Of a stretch of DNA of 64,000 bases, positions 43,222 to 53,628 are shown piece after piece. The stretch comes from Periconia sp. R9002 (lineage: Eukaryota; Ascomycota; Dothideomycetes; Pleosporales; Periconiaceae): NCBI GenBank assembly GCA_023627715.1, contig JAMAHW010000023.1, positions 248,001 to 312,000 of the forward strand, given 5' to 3'. The translations under genes were made by a program, and so were the position numbers. The notes below the pieces were generated by a model. That model did no database searches. It had not been told where the DNA came from and saw only the letters and a list, made by a program, of their open reading frames with translations. How positions within the stretch are numbered: position 1 is the stretch's first letter; every line of letters begins with the position of its first letter.

Positions 43222-46200
43222 ATGGATTTTCGGTGGCTGCCTAGACCAAAGGTTGAGACTAATGCTACTCACAGGGCGGATCAAGCAGTTTTCGATGATG
43301 CAATAACTGCCGTGCAAAGCGCCATCTCTGAGGAGCATCGCAAAACGTTCCGGCGGTATGCCGATGCGGCTGACCTTCTAGAGGACCTGAAAGCATACTA
43401 CTACCGCAAGGGAAAGGACATGCGGAATTGGAACGTATGCAAGGAAAAAATGTTGCTATTTACAGACAAATTTGCACCATACCTCGAACTGGTCAGGACA
43501 TGCGGCAAATCCAGAGAAGATTTGACGGGCTGGTTGTGGGGAATGGTTGGATTGGTCCTCCATGTAAGGGCGTCGCTCTCTGGAGGCGTGATAGAACAAC
43601 AGACTGACATGTTTAATCGACAGACCGGAAGTGACTATGATGTTGTCTTGGAGAGTATTGTCGATGCATTCGCGAGCATCAGCGCTGTGTTGCCAGATTA
43701 CCGGCGCCTGCACACTCAACACCAGCAGCACAAGCAGCACCCTGACAGTGACGAGCGATGGCGCACCCTCTTGTCTTACTTGTATACGGACATGATGCAG
43801 CACTGCTTAGATTTGTATCACATATTCTGCAGAGCAAGTCCTGGTGAGTGACTTCTTACGTACAAACATTTCATGAGCATGCATGTCTCAACAACGTTGG
43901 CGTGGTTGGGAACATTTATCCGAATCGGAAAAATGCCCACGATGTGGCGTGGGGTGGCGTAGATGTGCGCATCTACCAATGGACACGCACACGTGAAGGA
44001 TCCTCCCTTTCGTACACGCGGGAGGGAGTGAGTTGCACAGGCTTTTTCGCAATACCTCTCGACCCAAACGTGAGGTCGAAACGCAATATCTCAGCTAATG
44101 AAAATACAGGGGTCCCATTACGCCATCTTCGCCTCTGGCCCTCTCCTACAATATTACTATGGAGACCGCTCGACTCTCGACTGGCGCGTCTGGAAGCTCG
44201 TGTTGCTCGTCACGGGAGATGGATAGAGGCAGAATTCACGTGCCAGCCAGAAGACGCTGCGACGAAGGAGCTACATCGGCGGCAGTACACGGATTTTTTG
44301 AGCCAACAAGCTGACGCCGACAGTCATAGCAGCACGCTTGAGAGTTTGAGGATGGCAAAGCGAAGTAAGTGCTACCAGTATCTTGCTATATAAATTTGTT
44401 GGATGAAATTGACATGGCTGCAGTGAGAAGAATTGACAAAATAAAAGCCTGGCTTTCCAACCACTGCGCTTACCAAGATGTTTTCGAGCATCGAACGCGA
44501 CAGCGTCACTCCAACACTTGCTCATGGTTTCTGGGGACGGCAGAGTACTGCAGCTGGAAAAACTTATCTTTCAATCAAACCTTGACTTACAACCATGATG
44601 CTTTTGAAAGGACCTGGCACGACCGCATTCTTTTTGTCCAAGGTGAGAAAAAGCATGGTGTAATGCACTGTTTGGAAACTGATCGTGCCCCGTGCAGCAA
44701 AACCAGGATTCGGAAAGAGCTTTATATCTGGCGCCGTCATTGACGACCTTTTAGATGAAGCTGAGGACCTCGATATTGACGACGAACATGAACCACCTTC
44801 CACTGCTTTCTTCCATTTCGATGCCGCTCATTCGTATTGTACTCAGCCCAGCGACGCCTTCAGAGCACTGGCTAACCAGCTTGTTCACATCCATCGGCAT
44901 AGCCGAATTACGCTCGACACAGTGTCATTGCTTATGCGCAAAACGCCTTCTCATGCCCAAGCCTCTCCTGATGATGTTACCGAACTTCTTTCGCTCCTTC
45001 TTCGTCAACACCCCACATTTCTCGTCATTGATGGCGTTGATGAGTGTGTTGATATTAATTTCTTTTTGAACATTTTGCATGAGATCTGCTGCAAGTCTGA
45101 CACTAAGGTTATAATCTTCAGCAGGCCGAACATCGAAGCCGGGATGGAACCAACGATCGACCCTTCGTGTGTTTTTCGGCTGGCCGAGGGATTGAATAGC
45201 GCGGATATACAGAGTTTTGTTTCTGAGAATCTCCACGGGATGGCGGACAAGGGATTTTTCGGTATCAACATGGATCGGAGCCTCATCCCTCAAGTTGCAG
45301 AACGTTCCAACGGTGTTTTCCTATGGGCCAGTCTCGTCGTAAAGTACCTGCAGTCGCCCGATCTGTCCCCTGATCAAAGAAGGATCGTGCTCGAGCAGAT
45401 CCATCAACTAGAAGGCCTCGAGGCAATCTACCGACACATACTCGAGGTTCTAGATCTCCGGCCAGATCGAGAGAAACAAATCATACGCAACATCCTGCGC
45501 TGGCTCTCACTATCCATCAACCGTCTCTGTATGCCAGGCTTCCGCATCGCCACGGCAGTCGTAAGCGGGCAAAGCATGACGGACCCAGACGCCATCTCAG
45601 CCTTTTACGACTCACTCCCCCAGCTTACCTGCGGGCTCGTCGAAGTCACCGACTGCAGCGCCGTCTTCGCGCACCGCTCTGTCAAAGAGTACATCCAATC
45701 GCACTCGTCCCAAACCTCACCCTTCAGCCTGCACGACGAGACCGAGGCGCACAAACACCTCGCCGCGCGCTGCCTCTCCTTCCTCGCCTACGACATGCCC
45801 AAACGACGTCCCGCAAAACACCGACAACGGCGAACACCACCATTCCCTACGTCGCCTTCCTCCTCCTACGTAGGACCCTCGAGCAGCAGCGGCACCAGCA
45901 AAACCACATCCCGCTCCGACGACAGCGGCTACCGCTCCAGCACATCGCTATCCCCACCATCCAACACCTCCTCCACCCTCTTCCCCCCATCCACCTCTTC
46001 CGCTTCAACACCACGCTCCCGCGCCCTCCCCTCTCCAGCACTCACCCCAACATCTACCTCCACCCTCACATCCCCACCAACCATCCCGCGCCACCCCTTC
46101 GACCCAACCCACCCCTTCCTCCGCTACTCCTCTCTTTGCTGGCCCATCCACCTCAGCCGCGCCCTCTCCTCCCCTTCCTCCTCCCCAACCACACTCCCTT

Positions 46201-46514
46201 TCCTCACCCCCCTCTCCGCCTTCCTCGCAAACCCGATCGCCGTAACCTCCTGGGTCGAAGCCTCCTACCACTTCCACCTCCCACCGAACCTCTCGCGCCT
46301 CGTACCCCTTCTCGAAGCTCTTAAAGCTAGCGTGCCACCCGCTACCGTCGAGGGGAGGGAGTTGAGGTGGGTTATTGCTGGTTTGAGGGAGCTTTGTGGC
46401 GTGTTGAGGGTGTTGAGGGAGGGATTTGGGACGGCGCTTGCAAGGAGGCCGGAGTTGGTTTGGGGTGTTGGTGCGGGTGTTGGGCAAGGGATGGGGGAAC
46501 GGGTAGTTGTTTAG
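43222..46514 (+). CDS. NLR-like STAND NTPase: DUF7708 + NACHT, no C-terminal repeats
   Basis: Predicted signal-transducing ATPase of the fungal NOD-like receptor type, a group linked to heterokaryon incompatibility and non-self sensing. Exons 43222-43843, 44110-44364, 44424-44642 and 44698-46514 join in frame to about 970 aa (introns 266, 59 and 55 bp). An N-terminal helical domain at about 20-210 matches DUF7708 in pattern (FAPYLELVRT, IWGMVGLVLHV-type helix, LPDYRRLH, MMQHCLDLYHIF). A CSWFL-x-W linker precedes NACHT. Walker A is KPGFGKS at 367-373; Walker B TFLVIDGVDEC at 472-482; then a VIIFSRP sensor, FLWASLVVKYLQ and the winged-helix region ending AHRSVKEYIQS. No ankyrin, WD40 or TPR repeats follow. 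Instead there is a Ser/Thr/Pro-rich stretch of about 130 residues and a helical end. The exon 1/2 junction is least certain. Confidence 0.85.
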
Positions 46515-46574
46515 ATATTGGGTTTTTTGTTCACGGATGATGTTCTTTTTCAATGCGGGCGCACCTTTCACGGT

Positions 46575-46575
<1 letters not shown>

Positions 46576-46609
<34 letters not shown>
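46576..46609 (+). repeat. T34 homopolymer
   Basis: Thirty-four consecutive T bases, 62 bp downstream of the NLR-like stop codon. Length may be inexact in the assembly; a poly(A)-tailed retroelement insertion on the minus strand is a possible origin, but no element body was recognised. Confidence 0.9.
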
Positions 46610-46780
46610 CTTTTCTTAATTTTCGGCTCAACGGTTCTGAAAAGGTGTTGTAGGGTGTTTCCCTGGTCGGTGGTGCAAACGGATATAACTCTTTCAAAAG
46701 TGTTTTTTTCTTCCCTTCAACACCCCAACTTACCCACCCACCAATATTTTATAGAATTCTTCATTAATCGAGAATGGAAA

Positions 46781-46783
<3 letters not shown>

Positions 46784-46829
<46 letters not shown>
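46784..46829. repeat. (GACA)n microsatellite, about 11 units
   Basis: A 46 bp nearly perfect tetranucleotide array. Confidence 0.93.
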
Positions 46830-46878
46830 GAAATAAGAAGCAGGCTTAGTACGCAATACATCACTGCCACATTTCACC

Positions 46879-46918
46879 TTTCTTCTTCTTCTTCTTCTTC
46901 TTCTTCTTCTTCTTCTTC
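46879..46918. repeat. (TTC)n microsatellite, about 13 units
   Basis: A 40 bp trinucleotide array running into a CT-rich tract. Confidence 0.93.
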
Positions 46919-48799
46919 CTCCTCATCTCCCCCCTTCTCTCTCTCTCTAACCTAAAACCCTCTCACAATCTTACAACCTTCAAAATCCCAAGCAAACACC
47001 AACCCAAACCCAATCCCAAACTCAAACCCCTCCTCCTCAAGCGCCTCTGACCCAACAACAACCACCGTGAGCGGAATTGCTAGGGGCGGGAGAAGAGGGG
47101 AGGGGGGAAGGGGGGGTTATGAGGGATGGGTGGATTAGATGGGGTTATGGAGGGAGGTAGGTGGTTAAGGGATATTGTGGGTGTTGGGTTGATATCTATG
47201 TAGTAGGTATGTGAATTGTTGGGTTGAGAGGGGTAATGCGTAACGAGGTAGAATTCTCCGTCGATTATTCGAAAGAAAACTGAGGCATCGATTGTGTTTG
47301 AGGGGTTCTGGGAGTTTGGGATGGGGTTTTTGATAGGAGGACTTGAGATCTTAGTTGGGTAACATCAATTGATAGATATGCACATCGCAGGGATGGAAGT
47401 GGATCTACATATACAAGTATTGATATTTGCGTGTGCTTTTCTTTCTTCGATAGTTCGGAGTTTCCTGAGACGAAAACAACAAATTTAGGAATGCGTGAGG
47501 AGAAAACACTAGAGTACATACACCCTTACTCCCAGGACGAGAAAAACATCTCTATGTTTTTTTTTCCCTTTCTCTTCTGTCGACACCGCAAATACGTAAT
47601 TCCCTACATAGGTATGTATGCGATAGTGAAATACGATTTTTTTCTATTTTGCCATCAACATTCGAACTTTCTTGATAACGTTTTAAACTATGTAGGTCTG
47701 GACAGCCTAGGTAGTATGTACTAAAGTCCAACACTCACCCCCCCTGAACGCGATACTATTTTCTAGCACAAAAAAATCGCAAAATACAGCAAACCTCAAA
47801 ATACATTAATACTACAAAGGTAGTAACGTCGTACCCATATGCATCTATACCCCCTCTCCCCTTCCTGCCCCTCCCTCCCCGTGCCCCACTCCCCCCTACC
47901 CACCCCGCCCACGCCGATTGGTCCACGGTGCCCTTTTCGAACCCGCCGCAATCCACACTTTTCGCAGCTTCCTACCGCATCGGGAAGGTTAGGGGTAATG
48001 GGAATTTTCCTGCGGCCACGGCGGCGGCCGCGGCGGTGCCGAAGGGGATGGCCGACGGCGAGACTCGGGGTTGGTTATCTGTTTTTGGGTTTGGTGATGG
48101 GGGAGGTGAGGTGTGAGATGGAAGGGATGGATGGATGGTTTGGGGGGATTAGGTTGGTTTGGGTTGAGTTGGTAGACTACCTAGGTACTTACTTAGGTAC
48201 TTATTATAGGTCCTTAGGTAGGAACTGTACGTACATATGTAGGCAGGTGGACTTGGACTTTGTACAACGGTGGTTAACATGTACACAGTGCTCACCGGGT
48301 TCTTCATGGTATTGTGTATGTATACACGCACGCACGTACGCATGCAAGAGAGAGAGAGAGGGGAAGAAATTGATGTCACGGGTTATTTTGCGGCTATGTA
48401 ATGCTTTGATTTCGTTTTGGGCATACTACCGTATATGTACCTTTTGTGTTGACGAGATGTGTACACCTACATATGTGTCTGGTTACGACCTTGATTCTAC
48501 GAAATATGGTGCTGGATGTACATATAATGCAGCCCCCCTCCCAAAAAAATTTCGTTCTTTCAAACCGGTTGTAAAATCCAAGACAGATGGTGAAAGAAAA
48601 GAAAAGAGCTCACGACGGGGATATCGTATACTTTTAGAATAACACACACATACTATTCACAGATTCTAGGGAAAAAAAAAGCCATCAGACTGACTCTCTG
48701 CGTCTATCCTACAAACCCAATGGCGAGTATATAAAGTACAACATATAGTCACATTTCTACTCTCCAACGCATCTTCACGAAATACTCTCAAACGTCCTT

Positions 48800-50341
48800 T
48801 TACTCGACATCCAACTGTTTCTCCGCCCTCCGCGCAGCCTGGCTCCGCTTAGGCGTGAGCTCAATGCCATTGCCCTGCATGTGCTTGCCCAGCGCAAGGA
48901 GGAGCTGTTCTCTACCCACCCACTTCTTCTCCGCGGCCTGTTTGGCGCGCATCACCTCCCAGCGGAGCTGGAGTGGCGTCTTCATCGCCTCCATTTCCCT
49001 CTTCTTCTTTTCGGCTTCCCGCATTCTCTTGCGCTCCGCCCTGCTTACCCGCGGTGTGTCATCCAGTGCATCCTCGGCAGCCTCCTTGTGCTTCTCTCGG
49101 ATCTCCTGAGTGAGTTCGGCGGTGATTCCGGCGGGGAAGGGTGGGTACGCGAGTGTCGGTGTGAAGTTGCGTAGAGTCTCATCGGTGGGATCGCTCCTGT
49201 TGCGGCCCGTGTCATCGTCATGGGTGAGGATGTTCTTGGGGCGGTCTGTTCGCGTGCCGGTTAGTTGTTGGGATTCGACAATGTCGCTGTCAATGATGGA
49301 GAGTTCCTCGGCCTCACGTGCCAGACGCTTCTCCTCTGCTTTGGCTGCGGCGTTGCGTCTGGCCACCATGCGCTCACGGATGTCGCTGGGGAGACGGCGG
49401 ACTCTGGTGAGGAAGCCCGGTTTCTCTTGCGCGACAACGGCTTCCTCCTTTTCCTTCAGCTTTTCCTCGTCCTTTTCCCAGGGCCACGGAATGGCGTTTC
49501 TCGTGCCAGCAATGTATCGTTTGAAGACGGGCAGGTTGGTCTCTGGGTCGAAGCGATGCTCGGCCGGGAACTCGTCGTTGCCGTAGTCGATGCCGGTGAA
49601 GGGGTCGACGCCTGTAGTGTGGCGCTCCATGATGACTTTGTCGACCACGACATCTTGGTAGATGTAGCGTCCTGCAGCGGTCGTAATGCGGTAAGGAATC
49701 ACAAGGCGAATGTCATTGATGCCGACTGCGATGTCGAAAGGGTGAGTGCGCTCTTGATCACCTGCAGAGACGTTGAATGCTGCCGTGTCGACGAGCTGAG
49801 TGTTAACGTCCTCGATAGTGAATGTGTGGGCATCTTCATCCACATTCTTGATGGAGCCAATCTTGCCCTTTTCTCTTCCGGCAATGACCACGACGCGATC
49901 CCCCACGGCATAAGGGAAGTATGGCTTATCGTCGACGACGAGAAATTGAAGCTCCAGCCCTCGCTTCTCACGGTCCTCATTTATACGTTGTAGTAGGTGT
50001 TTTGGGTGGCGGACGGGCTCCATATCGTCTGATGTCAAAACACCGTACAGACCCTCTTGGAGTCCAGAGACGCGATTTGGTCGCAGAGGACCTAATTTCC
50101 AATCTTCGCGCACATCGCGAAGTGCATTTCTCGTCCTGTCTCGGACCTTTACCTGATGATCCTTGAGCAACGCCTGGCGATACAGTCTCATCATGTGTTG
50201 ATCGGATTTGCGCTTTTTGCGCTGTTCCCGGTCGCGCTCATACCAGCGGATGGTGGCTTTCATCTTCTGAATGGCTTTCTTTTGGGCAATAGCCTTTGCC
50301 GACGGAGCGGCGCGGACCGGTGCCACCTTGATTGGAGGCAT
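48800..50341 (-). CDS. MRPL40: Mitochondrial large-subunit ribosomal protein uL24m (KOW domain)
   Basis: Predicted mitoribosomal protein at the polypeptide exit-tunnel side of the 54S subunit, homologous to yeast MrpL40. The intronless frame gives 513 aa. A basic N-terminus with mitochondrial character (MPPIKVAPVRAAPSAKAIAQ) leads into Arg/Lys-rich helices. The KOW motif lies at about 146-176, VGDRVVVIAGREKGKIGSIKNVDED, followed by the uL24 beta-barrel. The family-specific region includes DIRLVIPYRI and the RHTTGVDPFTGIDYGNDEFP segment. The C-terminal ~200 residues are Lys/Glu-rich helices with a MKTPLQLRWEVMRAKQ block. The protein is far longer than bacterial L24 (about 100 aa), as usual for ascomycetes. 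It is divergent from the Ima1 gene. Confidence 0.92.
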   Translation of the reverse strand: MPPIKVAPVRAAPSAKAIAQKKAIQKMKATIRWYERDREQRKKRKSDQHMMRLYRQALLKDHQVKVRDRTRNALRDVREDWKLGPLRPNRVSGLQEGLYGVLTSDDMEPVRHPKHLLQRINEDREKRGLELQFLVVDDKPYFPYAVGDRVVVIAGREKGKIGSIKNVDEDAHTFTIEDVNTQLVDTAAFNVSAGDQERTHPFDIAVGINDIRLVIPYRITTAAGRYIYQDVVVDKVIMERHTTGVDPFTGIDYGNDEFPAEHRFDPETNLPVFKRYIAGTRNAIPWPWEKDEEKLKEKEEAVVAQEKPGFLTRVRRLPSDIRERMVARRNAAAKAEEKRLAREAEELSIIDSDIVESQQLTGTRTDRPKNILTHDDDTGRNRSDPTDETLRNFTPTLAYPPFPAGITAELTQEIREKHKEAAEDALDDTPRVSRAERKRMREAEKKKREMEAMKTPLQLRWEVMRAKQAAEKKWVGREQLLLALGKHMQGNGIELTPKRSQAARRAEKQLDVE

Positions 50342-50848
50342 GATGGGTGGATCGATGAGGGTGATGACGGGTGTAGGTTTCTTCTACGGAGCCATGGGCA
50401 AGAGCGGACGGGCTGAGGGGAGGTGGAGAGGTGGAGAAAACGTGCTGCCGTCTCCACCAAAGCGAGAGATGCAGTTGACGGCCGTGGGCGGTGTGAATGA
50501 AATGCAATTGGGAGAAGGAGCGCTGGTTGGAGGCTCGTAGCCGTGGAAATTTCGCCAAACGGGGATGGAGAGATGGACGGTAAAGATCAGATTAGATTGG
50601 AGGGATTGCTGTTTGCAGTCGGCGCCGCGGGCTTGGCGCCATCATCTCAAAGAAACAAGACTGACGGACAACATTGAGACAGCAAACCACGACGGTAGCC
50701 TGTTGAATAGACCACCCTGTGCCCACCTGCGGCTGTGTGCTGGAATATAACTCCGCGATGTGACTGGCTAAAGGCAAGATTGATTCAACCTCAACCGCTC
50801 CCGCCAACCTCCCGCTCGACCTTCACCCACCACCTACTCGTCTCAACC
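50342..50848. promoter_or_regulatory. Divergent promoter of uL24m and Ima1 genes
   Basis: A 507 bp spacer between two start codons facing away. The open frame of the Ima1 gene continues upstream to 50735, but the extra residues look like translated leader. No clear TATA box. Confidence 0.5.
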
Positions 50849-52669
50849 ATGCCACAGCTTCTGCGGCGCAACCTCCGTTGTCACTATTGCAACGTCGTTT
50901 CGCGGAATCCACAGCCCAAAGGAGTGCCTAGGCAGTGGCAGTGTCCCTCCTGCGAAGCCGTAAACTACTTGGACGAGCGCGGCCAAATCACCGACCCTCC
51001 CCTCGAAGCCACCAGCGCGCCGTCTCCCTCTCGCCTTCGTTATGCGCACGCACGCTCCCCTTCGCCTTCCGCCTATCATTCTCCCGAGTCGCCCTTTTGT
51101 GACACCTGCCAGCGCAACCAATTTTTACTCAACAGCACCCTGGCTGAATACATCCCCGACGAAGATGATCCTCAGTATGCAAGCTACCTGGCCAGTGTAG
51201 ACTCATACCGCGCCGAGCTGGAGGAACGATACCCCCAAGTGTGCGATAACTGTATAGCCCGTGTACAGGACCGCATTCGTGCTGCTGGTTATGCTGCAAA
51301 GGCCGACAACCTAAAAAGGAGGTTGGTGGAGAGCAAGAAATACCAGAGCAAAGAGTCGACCTTTCGTCAACGCTTTACTTTGGCTCTGATATGGATCGCT
51401 CAATGGCTCTATCTTGCTAGCGTCTGTACAAGCCTTCTTTGGCATGCCATAGGCGCGATGGTTTCTCCGGGATACTACGTTTCGTCGTTCGACTGGAAAC
51501 TATGTGCGAGACAGGCAGTGTCGTCGCGCCGTGTTGACGAATCGTGTATCAATTCTCCCGAGATACTTCGCATTCTCTGGTGGGCTTTGGCGGCTGATCT
51601 CCTCACTCTTTGGTGGAATCCAAAATTGAGGCAAAAGACAAATCGGCCTGGAGGCCATATGCACAATCTTTTTTTTGTATGGGCCATACGGGCAATCACC
51701 TTCGCGCTCCGCTGCATTAGCCACGTCCGCTTGCACAATGTCGAAGAGGACACTGCGCAATGGTTTCATTACACCCATGGCGCCCTCTTTGCTATTCTCC
51801 TCGTTACCACTGTGGTAGCATGGGTCTCTGTTCGCATAACCCATCTATCTACAAAGTCTCTCCTGCAACCTCTCGATGCCCACCTCCCAAGCGTTCCGAC
51901 CACTCGCGCGGAAAAATCCAGGCCAAAGACGCCGAGAACTACCCGACCCATCATTTCTAGCTTCGACACGATGGCTGAGTCTTTTACGTCCAGCTTCGCA
52001 GATGAGCCCGCCTCCGCCTTCCCGCCATCTCCTACATTCACCGTCGCAACCGAATACACAGAAGACAGCGAATGGGCCGCAACCCCACACAACCCAAGTA
52101 CAGCGCGGAAGCCTTCCTTGAACGACATGGCCATGGACTGGACACCAACACGGAGGCGCTTTGGATCCGAAACACCCACCATTATCCCTCCCTCTTTCAC
52201 CATGCAATCCTCTCCACCGCAACCACCCCCTTTCTCCCCCTCGGCCGCTCCATCACCAACACCTCCTCAGCGCCAACACGAACCGCACTCCCTCTTCTCC
52301 GACCCAGATCCAAACCCGTTCCGCCACAGAGTCCCCGCCGCACCACCGCGCTCCCTCGGACCCTCCCGTTCCAACAAACCCACTCCTTGGACTCTCCGCC
52401 CGTCCCCCTCTGACCAGCAACCGCTACAGCAGAATCCTTTCTTCAAACCTACATCCCGCGGCCCGCTCTTCACCGGCAACAGCCAGCGGAATAGCAACGC
52501 AGGCGAAACTGCAGATACAGAACCTCCCGACTGGAGCGTACCCAAAAACGTGAAGCGCGAGGATGAATTATTCGGCAAGCCGAAATTCAAGTACGACGGA
52601 TTTGCCATGGGCCGCGAGTTGAAGGATACAGGCCTGGAAAAGGGGTTTAACGATTTGTTTTCAAAGTGA
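50849..52669 (+). CDS. IMA1: Integral inner nuclear membrane protein Ima1 (Samp1/NET5 homologue)
   Basis: Inner nuclear membrane protein that couples heterochromatin and centromeres to the nuclear envelope and LINC complex in fission yeast. The intronless frame gives 606 aa from the chosen ATG. The N-terminal zinc-binding domain has CHYC at 11-14 and CPSC at 32-35, then CDTC and CDNC pairs (eight cysteines), as in the Ima1 N-terminal family. Membrane helices follow: FTLALIWIAQWLYLASVCTSLL, ILWWALAADLLTLWW, LFFVWAIRAITFAL and ALFAILLVTTVVAWVS. The C-terminal ~230 residues are Ser/Pro-rich and disordered with repeated PTPW/PxxSP patterns, ending in a conserved-looking YDGFAMGRELKDTGLEKGF segment. 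Confidence 0.88.
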   Translation: MPQLLRRNLRCHYCNVVSRNPQPKGVPRQWQCPSCEAVNYLDERGQITDPPLEATSAPSPSRLRYAHARSPSPSAYHSPESPFCDTCQRNQFLLNSTLAEYIPDEDDPQYASYLASVDSYRAELEERYPQVCDNCIARVQDRIRAAGYAAKADNLKRRLVESKKYQSKESTFRQRFTLALIWIAQWLYLASVCTSLLWHAIGAMVSPGYYVSSFDWKLCARQAVSSRRVDESCINSPEILRILWWALAADLLTLWWNPKLRQKTNRPGGHMHNLFFVWAIRAITFALRCISHVRLHNVEEDTAQWFHYTHGALFAILLVTTVVAWVSVRITHLSTKSLLQPLDAHLPSVPTTRAEKSRPKTPRTTRPIISSFDTMAESFTSSFADEPASAFPPSPTFTVATEYTEDSEWAATPHNPSTARKPSLNDMAMDWTPTRRRFGSETPTIIPPSFTMQSSPPQPPPFSPSAAPSPTPPQRQHEPHSLFSDPDPNPFRHRVPAAPPRSLGPSRSNKPTPWTLRPSPSDQQPLQQNPFFKPTSRGPLFTGNSQRNSNAGETADTEPPDWSVPKNVKREDELFGKPKFKYDGFAMGRELKDTGLEKGFNDLFSK

Positions 52670-53628
52670 ACGAGCGTTTTGGGTATAGAATAAATGCATC
52701 GATGGCGATTATATTATGTGTTATGGCTTTCATGTTTTCTCTCTCTTTTTACCAGGGCTTTTTTCTTCGGCTGCGTTTCTTTGTATTTGGGTAGAGTGTA
52801 TTGATAGTAGTGAGAGAATGCCTGTGTGTGTCTCTATGTATCTAGAAATTATACCCCATGCCCCCTCCGCTTCATGCTGGTTATGAAGGGACTTGGATGG
52901 TTGTGAATTGATATGCTCCCCTCTCTTCTTGGTTTAGAAAAGGATGCATGTTTGGAGTACGGGTTCTTTTTGAATTTCAAGGTAGGCTACGATGTAACGT
53001 CGTTTTGAATGTTGGGGAGAGATTGTAGGTGATACACTTGGTAGAAGAATCGTATTACCTAGCTACTTTGTAGGTATATATGTATCGAAAGTATTCTTCG
53101 CAATTGGTGTAATCATTACGGTACGTCGTGGCTGGGAATGTGGTTGTGTTTGTTATTTCTCATGTGTCGATCCCGCAAATAATTTAGTCACCATGCGAGG
53201 ATTTTTTTTCTCTACATTTTCAAACACATTATATATAGATTTTAGATCTAGGTTAAGATAGCCTAGGTAATGATATGTACAGAGGGATGACACGCTGAGA
53301 AGTTGACTAATAGGTTCTATAGATTAGAAGCTTTACGACCTACATAGTATATCTAGTATAGTTATCTAATTTATTAATAAGACCTAGTATACTAGCTATC
53401 CGATACCTCCCAGCGTAGATGTATTGGGGCGATGCTCCCATTGGATCCTGGAATTTCCTAGAGTTTCTTGGAGTTTGTACCAAGCGCTAAACTGCAATAG
53501 GATAGCTTTCTTGGCTCTCAAAAGCTCGCCATAACGTCCGACTCGTAAGGGTTAAAAAACATCGACGCCCATTGATCACTTACCAGGCTCTTTTTACAGA
53601 TTCGAATCATCCCCCGCTTTTTCTCGTC
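52670..53628. other. Intergenic region with AT-rich, RIP-like patch
   Basis: No gene. The first half is the 3' UTR of the Ima1 gene. From about 53160 to 53410 the sequence becomes very AT-rich with many TA, CTAG and TATA steps, as in repeat copies mutated by RIP; no coding remnant or terminal repeats are recognisable. Confidence 0.5.

Larger units (their letters stand above)
46515..48799. other. 2.3 kb gene-free region rich in simple repeats
   Basis: No credible gene. It carries a T34 tract, a (GACA)n array and a (TTC)n array, listed separately. Near 48178-48215 there is a patch of TTAGGTAC/TAGGTACT-like repeats, and GA repeats at 48350-48361. It lies between the convergent NLR-like and uL24m genes. 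Confidence 0.6.

Noticed and set aside
47839..48642. 267-codon plus-strand frame in the gap before uL24m
   Set aside because: No family similarity, crosses simple repeats, and the Pro-rich start is translated C tract.
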